Origin: CAZRAL01 sp964598005
GTDB lineage: Bacteria > Pseudomonadota > Gammaproteobacteria > Burkholderiales > Usitatibacteraceae
DNA: 23,637 nucleotides
Assembly: GCA_964598005.1 (NCBI GenBank)
Contig: CAZRAL010000043.1
Location: forward strand, 1-23,637
Direction of reading: 5' to 3'
In this document: positions 8,052-14,212 of the stretch, piece after piece
Layout of the letters: every line of letters starts with the position of its first letter
How positions within the stretch are numbered: the first letter of the stretch is position 1
Program-made: the position numbers and the translations under genes
The notes under the pieces: model-generated
Seen by the model: the letters and a program-made list of their open reading frames with translations, nothing else
Database searches by the model: none
What the model was told of the DNA's origin: nothing

Positions 8052-8263
8052 GCATAGGCGTTTTGTTGCCTGAATCTGTTTTACACTAAAACTGTTTTTG
8101 AATTTGCTGTTCTTGGCCATAACGTGATGAGAAGAGATAAAGGCAAAGAAGAAAATTCTTAACTACAGCCGAGGCAGGGCTGGTAACAGGCATTGCCGCC
8201 ATACCGATCTTAACTTCAGCACAAACCCAGTAAACAGTCCCTCGCCCTCTCATCGAGCATGAA
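8052..8263. other. Intergenic stretch without a recognisable gene
   Basis: About 200 bp between the stop of pmbA and the MITE hold no ORF with a ribosome-binding site. On the minus strand a frame running from the MITE encodes a short hydrophobic stretch (MAAMPVTSPASAVVKNF..., about 8086-8230) that could be a decayed gene tail, but no family is recognisable. No strong hairpin follows pmbA. The edge at 8263/8264 is where the MITE copy starts abruptly without its left terminus. Confidence 0.4.
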
Positions 8264-8369
8264 TAATTGATGTTACGCGCAGGCGAAGCGGCTTCCCTAT
8301 GAAAATGGCTTTTCCGGTAAAAATGTTTCTCCTCTGCAGTGCGTAACATCAGTTAATCAGAGGTTCCCT
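8264..8369. mobile_element. MITE copy B, left terminus lost
   Basis: Bases 8264-8352 are identical to 4426-4514 in copy A over 89 bp, and the right terminus TTAATCAGAGGTTCCCT (8353-8369) is the exact reverse complement of the left terminus of copy A. Joining the two copies reconstructs a MITE of about 120 bp with 29-bp terminal inverted repeats that differ at one position. The left 14 bp expected in copy B are replaced by unrelated sequence (GAGCATGAA before 8264), so the copy is trimmed or was inserted by an aberrant event. It lies 90 bp upstream of the serine-hydrolase start and may carry part of its promoter. Confidence 0.8.
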
Positions 8370-8459
8370 AAATATTTGCGCCTCGTTGAAATTTGTGAAT
8401 TTCCCTGTCATCAAGTAAATTTTCAAAACAAGCACAATACAAAGACATGGGAGCACAGA

Positions 8460-9845
8460 ATGCGATTATCGATAGTCGTGATGGTTTTTTTACTCGGGTT
8501 GGGCAATAGCTTTATGCGCGATAGCCATTCTGCGAACCTGCCTGTGCCTACCCGAACAAAGCTGGGTAATCTGGATCACGAACTCGCCGCGATTGTAAAT
8601 AACACGGAACATCCGCTGGCTAGCCTGTCGGTACTGGCGATTCGCAACGGCAACGTCGTTTATCACCGGCAGTTTGGCAGCCGCTACATCGACCCCACCG
8701 ATCCGGCCAAAAACAAGCCTGCCGATGCGGCGACGCTGTATCGCATCGCTTCGATTTCCAAACTGGTCACCACGCTGGGCGTTTTAAAACTGGTCGAGCA
8801 GGGCAAGCTGAAACTCGACACCGACGTTAGCGACTATCTAGGCTATCGGCTGCGCAACCCGCATTTTCCCGATCAGCCGATTACCCTGCGAATGTTGTTG
8901 ACCCACACCTCTTCGCTGCGCGACGAGGCCGGCTATTACTGGGAAGCCAGGTTGGGCGTCAATCTGAAGGACGTTCTGCTGCCCGGTGGATCGCAATACG
9001 GCGAAGGGCAGATGTGGGCCAAGAACGCCGCACCGGGCGCCTATTTTCAATACGCCAATTTGCCCTGGGGTGTGGTGGGCACAATCATGGAGCGCGCCAG
9101 CGGCGAGCGATTCGACCGCCTGATGGCGCGGCTGATTTTTGCGCCGATGGGGTTGCGCGGCGGATTTCACCCTGCCGATTTCTCCGCGGCCGATCTGGCC
9201 CATACCGCTACGCTGTATCGCAAACGTATCGACACCGACGGCAAGGAAATATGGAACCCCGCGGGGCCGTGGGTGCCGCAGGTGGACGATTACAGCAAAG
9301 AAGCGCCGGTGCCACGCGCCAACCCCGACTACGTGCCCGGCAGCAACGGCACGCTATTCGGCCCGCAAGGTAATGCCCGGTTGTCGGCGGCCGACCTGGG
9401 CAAGCTAATGCTGATGTTGATGAACGAGGGGATGCTGGAAGGCAAGCGCATTCTCAAAAAAGAAACGGTGGCAACGATGCTGGCGATGCAATGGCGGCAC
9501 GATGGCACCGGGGCCAACGGCAGCAATAGTTTTGGCAGTCGTCAGGATTTTTTTAACGCCTGGGGTCTGGGTAACCAGCAGTTTCAGGACCGGAGTGGCG
9601 CAGGCACGGGAGACCGGCTGGTCGCAGGTGGGGGCTTTAAGGCGGTGGGCCATCTGGGCGACGCATGGGGATTGACCTCCGCTTTCGTTTTTGACCGCCG
9701 CAAAAAAAATGGGCTGATTTATCTGATCGGTGGCCCCGGTTTCGACCCGGAAAGCAATAAGGGGCAGTACTCGGCCTTATACCGCCACGAAGAGCAGATT
9801 CTGACCGCCTTGTATAAACGGGCTATATTGGACGAGGTCAAGTAA
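8460..9845 (+). CDS. Exported serine hydrolase of the beta-lactamase / penicillin-binding-protein-like family (PF00144)
   Basis: The 461 residues have a hydrophobic N-terminal segment (residues 4-16) suggesting export. The catalytic tetrad signature is S98-I-S-K101, with Y198-A-N200 as the second motif and H398-L-G400 in place of the KTG box. That combination is typical of class-C-like esterases, DD-peptidases and related hydrolases rather than true AmpC. The ATG at 8460 is chosen because GGGAG lies 7 bases upstream; a TTG at 8376 in the same frame has no such site and would bury the signal peptide. The substrate is unknown: a peptidoglycan peptide, an ester or a D-amino-acid peptide are possible. 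The neighbouring downstream operon also encodes exported proteins. The body of the gene is GC-richer than the flanking mobile-element region. Confidence 0.85.
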   Translation: MRLSIVVMVFLLGLGNSFMRDSHSANLPVPTRTKLGNLDHELAAIVNNTEHPLASLSVLAIRNGNVVYHRQFGSRYIDPTDPAKNKPADAATLYRIASISKLVTTLGVLKLVEQGKLKLDTDVSDYLGYRLRNPHFPDQPITLRMLLTHTSSLRDEAGYYWEARLGVNLKDVLLPGGSQYGEGQMWAKNAAPGAYFQYANLPWGVVGTIMERASGERFDRLMARLIFAPMGLRGGFHPADFSAADLAHTATLYRKRIDTDGKEIWNPAGPWVPQVDDYSKEAPVPRANPDYVPGSNGTLFGPQGNARLSAADLGKLMLMLMNEGMLEGKRILKKETVATMLAMQWRHDGTGANGSNSFGSRQDFFNAWGLGNQQFQDRSGAGTGDRLVAGGGFKAVGHLGDAWGLTSAFVFDRRKKNGLIYLIGGPGFDPESNKGQYSALYRHEEQILTALYKRAILDEVK

Positions 9846-9936
9846 TTCCTTTGCCAGTTCAAAACTTGCTTTGCCGGTTTTGCCGTCGTGGCATTTTTGA
9901 TTTGAATGAAATAAGCTGACTCTCAGGGAGTAGAAC

Positions 9937-11196
9937 ATGTTGAAATTCGCAATATTATTTTGCCTTATTTATGCAACCACCGGCTCTATTGCCTATTCGG
10001 CAGAAGCCGAATGGATGCGGCTTAATCAGGAAGCCGCGGTATTACGCGAGCAAGGTCAGGACGAAAAAGGGATTGCGGTTGCCAAAAAAGCGCTTCAACT
10101 GGCCGAGCAGTCACTGGGCACTGATCATCTCGATGTTGCCACCATCCTGAATACGCTCGGCTTGCTCTATGCCAATAAAAATCAGGTGGAAACCGAACCA
10201 GTCTTTAAGCGTGCCCTGACGATTCGCACAAAAACGCTTGGCCCCGAGCATCCCGAGGTGGCGCCGATTTTGAATAATCTTGCGGCGTTGTACGAAGGGC
10301 GGGGACAGGACAAACAAGCAGAGCCGTTGTACCAACGAGCGCTGACGATTCGGGAGAAAGCATTTGGCTCTGAGCACCTCGAAGTCGCCACCAGCCTGAA
10401 CAACCTCGCCCGTTTTTACGATTATTGGGGAAAAGAGGCGCAGGCAGAGCCACTTTATCGACGTGCGCTGGCGATCCGCGAGAAAGCACTGGGTCTCCAA
10501 CATCCCGAAGTCGCCATGGTGTTGAATAACCTTGCGTTGCTGCATCATGAGCGTGGCCAGTATGCGCAGGCGGAAGGTTTGTATAAACGCGTGCTGGCCA
10601 TTCATGAAAAGGCCTTCGATCCCAGCTACCCCGAAAAGACCACCGCTTTCAACGTGCTAAGAACCTTTCGCGGATGCGGCTATTGCCTGGAGTGGGGTGA
10701 TATCAACTTGGCGATCAGCCTCGGTAATCTGGCGAGGCTGTATGAGAGCCGAGGCCAGGATGAACAGGCCGCGCCGCTTTATGAACGCGCCCTGACGATT
10801 CGAGAAAAAGCCATGGGCGCCGACAATAAACATATAGACAGCAACTTGGTCTATCTGCTTGCCTTGTATTACCGCCAAAACAATTCTGCAAAAGCCATCC
10901 CGCTTAGCCAGCGCAGTTTGGCAATATGGGAAAAATGGGTTGGCCCCGACCATCCCCAAGTGGCAACGCGGCTAAGCGGTCTCGCCGATCTATATAGCAA
11001 ACAGGGCCAATTTGCGCAGGCCGAGCCATTGTATAAACGTGCCCTGATGATTCGGGAAAAAGCGCAAAGCCCTGATCACTCCAAAGTGGCGCCAATTTTA
11101 TTGAAGCTTGCCGAGATTTATAACAAGACCGGACGGGAAGCTGAAGCCCACGTGCTGGAAAAACGTGCCGCCACCATTCAAACTTTGCCGCGATGA
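9937..11196 (+). CDS. Exported TPR repeat protein (kinesin-light-chain type, TPR_12)
   Basis: The 419-residue product starts with a Sec signal peptide (MLKFAILFCLIYATTGSIAYSA). About eight 42-residue repeats follow, with the KLC-type core HPEVA..LNNLA.LY...G...AEPLY.RAL.IREKA.G. The periodicity is broken after repeat four by an insert of about 35 residues carrying C247-G-Y-C250, a CXXC motif unusual for this family. Such proteins are scaffolds for protein-protein contact, here in the periplasm. AGGGAG precedes the ATG at good spacing. The gene overlaps the next by ATGA (11193-11196), so the two are translationally coupled, and a third exported gene follows 11 bp later. Family is sure, role unknown. 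Confidence 0.88.
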   Translation: MLKFAILFCLIYATTGSIAYSAEAEWMRLNQEAAVLREQGQDEKGIAVAKKALQLAEQSLGTDHLDVATILNTLGLLYANKNQVETEPVFKRALTIRTKTLGPEHPEVAPILNNLAALYEGRGQDKQAEPLYQRALTIREKAFGSEHLEVATSLNNLARFYDYWGKEAQAEPLYRRALAIREKALGLQHPEVAMVLNNLALLHHERGQYAQAEGLYKRVLAIHEKAFDPSYPEKTTAFNVLRTFRGCGYCLEWGDINLAISLGNLARLYESRGQDEQAAPLYERALTIREKAMGADNKHIDSNLVYLLALYYRQNNSAKAIPLSQRSLAIWEKWVGPDHPQVATRLSGLADLYSKQGQFAQAEPLYKRALMIREKAQSPDHSKVAPILLKLAEIYNKTGREAEAHVLEKRAATIQTLPR

Positions 11197-11585
11197 ACGC
11201 AGCAAATCATAAAGGGTTAAGTTTGTTGAAATTTGCCGCATCAATCGTTACGGTTTTTATGATGACCACTCTTTATGCACACGATCAGGAAGCCAGCGAT
11301 CAGTCGAAACTTGAGAAAATTTCAGTTTTACTTCAAGTTGGAATGCCACGCGAAAAAGTCGAAAAGCTGGTGACAGAAACATTGGCAATCGAGAATAATT
11401 ACTCTCCTTATGGCAACAATCTTAGAGGCGGCGTCGTTGAATATAAGGACAAGCAGTGGATTCTGGAGGTCACGTATAACCCGGGCAGCCCCGCGCCCTG
11501 GGTGATCAATAAGCAGGGAGTAGCCGAACATTATCCGCCTGTCGATGAGACAGTAAAATCCTTCCGCCTTTACAAATTTAAATAG
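11193..11585 (+). CDS. Small exported protein, BamE/SmpA-like fold possible
   Basis: The 130-residue product has a signal peptide (hydrophobic LLKFAASIVTVFMMTTLYA, cleavage probably after YAHA-like TLYA). The mature part of about 100 residues begins with the helix KLEKISVLLQVGMPREKVEKLV. A GM-x-x-x-x-V turn of this sort opens BamE/SmpA/OmlA domains, in which it is followed, as here, by beta strands (GGVVEYKDKQWILEVTYN, PWVINKQGVAEHY). No lipobox cysteine is present, so it is likely soluble in the periplasm. It starts inside the stop codon of the TPR gene and is followed by a third exported gene. The fold is inferred from pattern only; I do not recognise a named family. Confidence 0.7.
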   Translation: MNAANHKGLSLLKFAASIVTVFMMTTLYAHDQEASDQSKLEKISVLLQVGMPREKVEKLVTETLAIENNYSPYGNNLRGGVVEYKDKQWILEVTYNPGSPAPWVINKQGVAEHYPPVDETVKSFRLYKFK

Positions 11586-11596
11586 AGCAATTCCAA

Positions 11597-12184
11597 ATGA
11601 ATTTTTACGCCAGCATTCGAGTACTAAAAGCGCTACTGATCCTACACATCACCTTACCAGTCTATGCGGAATCGCTGCATCAACAATTTCCGAAGCTATG
11701 CACGGATTTGCAAAAAGAGGGATGGGGCATCCCCGCCGATTTGTTGCGTCTCAACCCCGATTCCAAAGCCGAAATGAGCATCCCCGGATTAATTTACATG
11801 TGCAATCTGGGCTACCCGCTGCATGGAGAAGGTGCCGGTCGTGCACCAGACCTGGGGATATTGTTAAGCAGTATGGGCAAGCAGCCTTCTCTCGTTTTTT
11901 CCGGCAGCATTTGGTGCGAAGCCGATCGCAAATCCATGCTGGAAGCGCTGGCCACCCAAGTCGAACGTATTTTAGGCCGCATTAAAACGACTGTGCCCTC
12001 CGAAATAACAGCCGCCATTCGGAACGGCACGGCAAATCAGCTGACCGTCGACAAGCTGGATTATCAAACCCGGGTGATTGACGTCGATGCGGAGGCCTGT
12101 AAAAAAGTAACGCCCGGTAAATTGGGGGCGGTATTGATGAAAATGGATGTGGCCATTGAACCAGTACCGCCGCCAACGAAATAA
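11597..12184 (+). CDS. Exported four-cysteine protein of unknown function
   Basis: The 195-residue product starts with a signal peptide ending PVYA (residues 1-24). The mature part carries cysteines at 35, 69, 107 and 168, an even number that would fit two disulfides in the periplasm. It has a Gly/Pro-rich centre (GYPLHGEGAGRAPDLG) and a helical segment around 110-130, and ends in a proline-rich tail. I do not recognise the family. It is the third gene of the operon with the TPR protein and the 130-aa protein (11-bp gap, weak AGAG ribosome site), so a shared periplasmic role is likely. The convergent phosphatase gene ends 44 bp away. Confidence 0.7.
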   Translation: MNFYASIRVLKALLILHITLPVYAESLHQQFPKLCTDLQKEGWGIPADLLRLNPDSKAEMSIPGLIYMCNLGYPLHGEGAGRAPDLGILLSSMGKQPSLVFSGSIWCEADRKSMLEALATQVERILGRIKTTVPSEITAAIRNGTANQLTVDKLDYQTRVIDVDAEACKKVTPGKLGAVLMKMDVAIEPVPPPTK

Positions 12185-12228
12185 TCACAGCTGCGTATGC
12201 TGCCTGCGATGGGGCGTTTTCTTTGGTT

Positions 12229-14022
12229 TCAATGCCCTTTGGTAAAATTTCGTTCTGATATAGCAGGGCGAATGATTTCTGATAATGCCCGGCCTTCTGC
12301 TGCGCTGGGCAGGCGCAGATTCAGAATTGCCGAGAGCGTAGAGGCCATATCGACCACTTCGACAGGCTGGGTATAGCGCCCCGCCTTGATCCATTTTGCG
12401 CCCTGAAACATCAGCGGCACATGGGTATCGTAGACATAGGGCGAGCCATGCGAAGTGGCGCTGGGGCTGCTGGAATTTTTTGAGGCAAAGTAATAAAACG
12501 GCTTGGGCACGATTACCACATCGATAGCCATCTGCCGGTTCCATGCGCGCGTGACCAGCAAGCCGATGCGGGTAGCAGGCATGGTGCCGCGTTCCAGCTG
12601 GCTGCGGGTAAAGGTATAAGCAATTCCCGGTTGTTCGAGAGCGGTACGAGCGATAAATGTTTCCACATCCTCGCGGTTTAAATTTTTGGCTTCGATTGCA
12701 GCGTAGTCGAGCGTAATGCCCCCGGTCATCGATTGCGTCACTGTTTTGGCCAGGCCGAACTTTTGTTCGGCCGCGCGATTAAGGGCGGCGCGCAAGTCGG
12801 CCGAATCGATGCGCCCGGCCTCAAAACCCTGCGCCGCACTGTACTCCGGCGCGTTCATAAAACCGTGATCGGCGCTCAACACAATCAATACGTTACTTGA
12901 ACCCACCTGCCTGTCCACCTCGCCGAAAAATTGCGCCAGTGTACGGTCGAGGCGAAGCAGATTATCCTGAGACTGAATGCTTTCTGGCCCGAATTGATGA
13001 TTGACGTAATCGTGCCCGGAAAAACTCACCGCCAGAATATCGGGCGTACCTGCTGGATTGCGGCCCAGTTTTTCCGCTTTTAATAATTCGCCGGCGAATT
13101 GCGCGGTGGCGATATCGCCATAAGGCCCCAATAGCAAGGTGGCGTAATACAAGGGCCCCGGTTTAGCTTCCTCCGCGCCATAGGTTAGGGGAAAGCGGGT
13201 AGCCATTTTTTGATAGCTCGCGGCCCAGTCCTGCCCATCCGGCAGGGAGCGTGCATATGCAGTGGCAGGCAATAAGGGTTTCCAGGCTTTATGAAACCAG
13301 GCGTCCTGCGGACGATTGGCATAATATTTTTCCCACCATCCGGGGTGGGCTTTCATGTAGTAACCCGTACTGGTGAAGCGCCCGGTTTGTGGCGAAAACA
13401 TGTACGCCACCCCCGTCTTTCCTGCGGGCAGAATTGCTGCGCGGTCCTTGCCCGCAACGGCGAAAACGCGGCTGGCACGATTGGTGGCATAGCGCAATTC
13501 ATCGCCCACCGAGCTGACTTTCAGATTTTTCGGGCTAACGCCCATCTCGTCAGTTACCGGAGTACCATCGAGATAGGGATACATACTGGCGTCGTCCCCG
13601 GCGCAATAAATTTTCTTGCCGTCGCGGGCATGCCATTCATTGGCGATGATACCGTGTTGATACGGGTACGCTCCGGTCAGCAGCGCGGTATGGCCGACGG
13701 CGGTGACGGTAAAGGCATGGGCCTGATGCGCATCGCTAAACCAGGCGCCCTGATCCATCAAGCGCCGAAAGCCCCCCACACCGAAAAGATCGTAGTTTTT
13801 ACTGAGCTGCTCTTGCGGCAAACCATCGACTATGACCAGTAATACCAGTTTAGGCAATCCAATACCAGCGGGAGCACTAAAGGAAGTTCGAGGCGAGCCA
13901 CGCTGCATTGTTTCCGCATAAGCAACCGGCGCAAACAAAATGGTTGCGGCCAGAAAAGAGCGAAAGGCTTCACGATATATCCACTTTATGAATAGCTGAT
14001 AGCTAAAAATATGTTTCATCAT
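12229..14022 (-). CDS. PafA-type alkaline phosphatase (type I phosphodiesterase / nucleotide pyrophosphatase superfamily)
   Basis: The 597 residues begin with a signal peptide (hydrophobic 22-36, APVAYA). The residues of the monoesterase PafA can all be placed: metal ligands D66 (VDGLP), D338 and H342 (SGHDYVNH), D385-H386 (SADHGF) and H525 (TSHGSPYVYD); nucleophile T107 (TVTAVGH); phosphate-contacting N128 (HGIIANEW) and the pair K192/R194 (AGKDRAAIL). The spacings T-N (21), D-T (41) and D-DH (47) equal those I recall for the Elizabethkingia enzyme (T79, N100, D38, D305, D352, K162, R164). It should therefore be a periplasmic zinc phosphomonoesterase rather than a diesterase. Starts ATG 14022 or 14019; GGGGCAGGAAA precedes them. 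A candidate Pho box lies upstream, and a terminator separates it from the TonB receptor gene. Confidence 0.93.
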   Translation of the reverse strand: MMKHIFSYQLFIKWIYREAFRSFLAATILFAPVAYAETMQRGSPRTSFSAPAGIGLPKLVLLVIVDGLPQEQLSKNYDLFGVGGFRRLMDQGAWFSDAHQAHAFTVTAVGHTALLTGAYPYQHGIIANEWHARDGKKIYCAGDDASMYPYLDGTPVTDEMGVSPKNLKVSSVGDELRYATNRASRVFAVAGKDRAAILPAGKTGVAYMFSPQTGRFTSTGYYMKAHPGWWEKYYANRPQDAWFHKAWKPLLPATAYARSLPDGQDWAASYQKMATRFPLTYGAEEAKPGPLYYATLLLGPYGDIATAQFAGELLKAEKLGRNPAGTPDILAVSFSGHDYVNHQFGPESIQSQDNLLRLDRTLAQFFGEVDRQVGSSNVLIVLSADHGFMNAPEYSAAQGFEAGRIDSADLRAALNRAAEQKFGLAKTVTQSMTGGITLDYAAIEAKNLNREDVETFIARTALEQPGIAYTFTRSQLERGTMPATRIGLLVTRAWNRQMAIDVVIVPKPFYYFASKNSSSPSATSHGSPYVYDTHVPLMFQGAKWIKAGRYTQPVEVVDMASTLSAILNLRLPSAAEGRALSEIIRPAISERNFTKGH

Positions 14023-14090
14023 TTTCCTGCCCCTTCCCCTTTGGCCAGTTGCTGCTTGTAAACCGCACGGCCCAATAGTGCCAAATTGTT

Positions 14091-14108
14091 GTGACGTTTA
14101 AAAGACAG
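14091..14108 (-). promoter_or_regulatory. Candidate Pho box upstream of the alkaline phosphatase
   Basis: On the minus strand this reads CTGTCTT-TTAA-ACGTCAC. The PhoB consensus is two CTGTCAT/C repeats separated by a 4-bp AT-rich linker. The first half matches 6 of 7 and the second 5 of 7, with the right spacing and linker. A weak -10-like CACTAT starts 10 bp after the box, the position expected for a PhoB-activated promoter lacking a -35. The box sits about 70 bp upstream of the ATG. Regulation by phosphate starvation is inference. Confidence 0.4.
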
Positions 14109-14135
14109 GTTACAGCCTTCGTGTCACGCCAAATA

Positions 14136-14170
14136 AAAAATGCAGGGTCGCCAAAGCGCCCTGCATTTTT
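14136..14170 (-). terminator. Rho-independent terminator after the TonB receptor gene
   Basis: AAAAATGCAGGG (14136-14147) pairs perfectly with CCCTGCATTTTT (14159-14170), and an inner CGC/GCG pair extends the stem. On the minus strand the hairpin is followed by a T-rich run. It lies 43 bp past the stop of the TonB receptor and separates that transcript from the phosphatase promoter. The flanking A and T tracts make it work in both directions. Confidence 0.8.
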
Positions 14171-14174
14171 ATAA

Positions 14175-14199
14175 TGCCTGCCTGATATTCAGACAGGCA
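14175..14199. repeat. Second small hairpin next to the terminator
   Basis: TGCCTGCCTGA (14175-14185) and TCAGACAGGCA (14189-14199) are inverted repeats with one mismatch and a 3-base loop. It stands between the TonB receptor stop and the main terminator and could stabilise the 3' end of the receptor mRNA. Confidence 0.45.
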
Positions 14200-14212
14200 A
14201 ACCAACAACGTT

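Noticed and set aside
8376..8459. Upstream TTG start of the serine hydrolase
   Set aside because: It would add 28 residues before the signal peptide and begins next to the MITE end; ATG 8460 has a proper ribosome site.
8460..9845. Calling the serine hydrolase an AmpC beta-lactamase
   Set aside because: The third motif is HLG rather than KTG and the length exceeds AmpC; only family membership is supported.
9877..9900. Terminator between the serine hydrolase and the TPR operon (TGCC...GGCATTTTT)
   Set aside because: The stem is only four base pairs, too weak to claim.
13291..13842. 183-aa plus-strand ORF opposite the alkaline phosphatase
   Set aside because: The opposite strand encodes all PafA catalytic residues; this frame has no motif or ribosome site.
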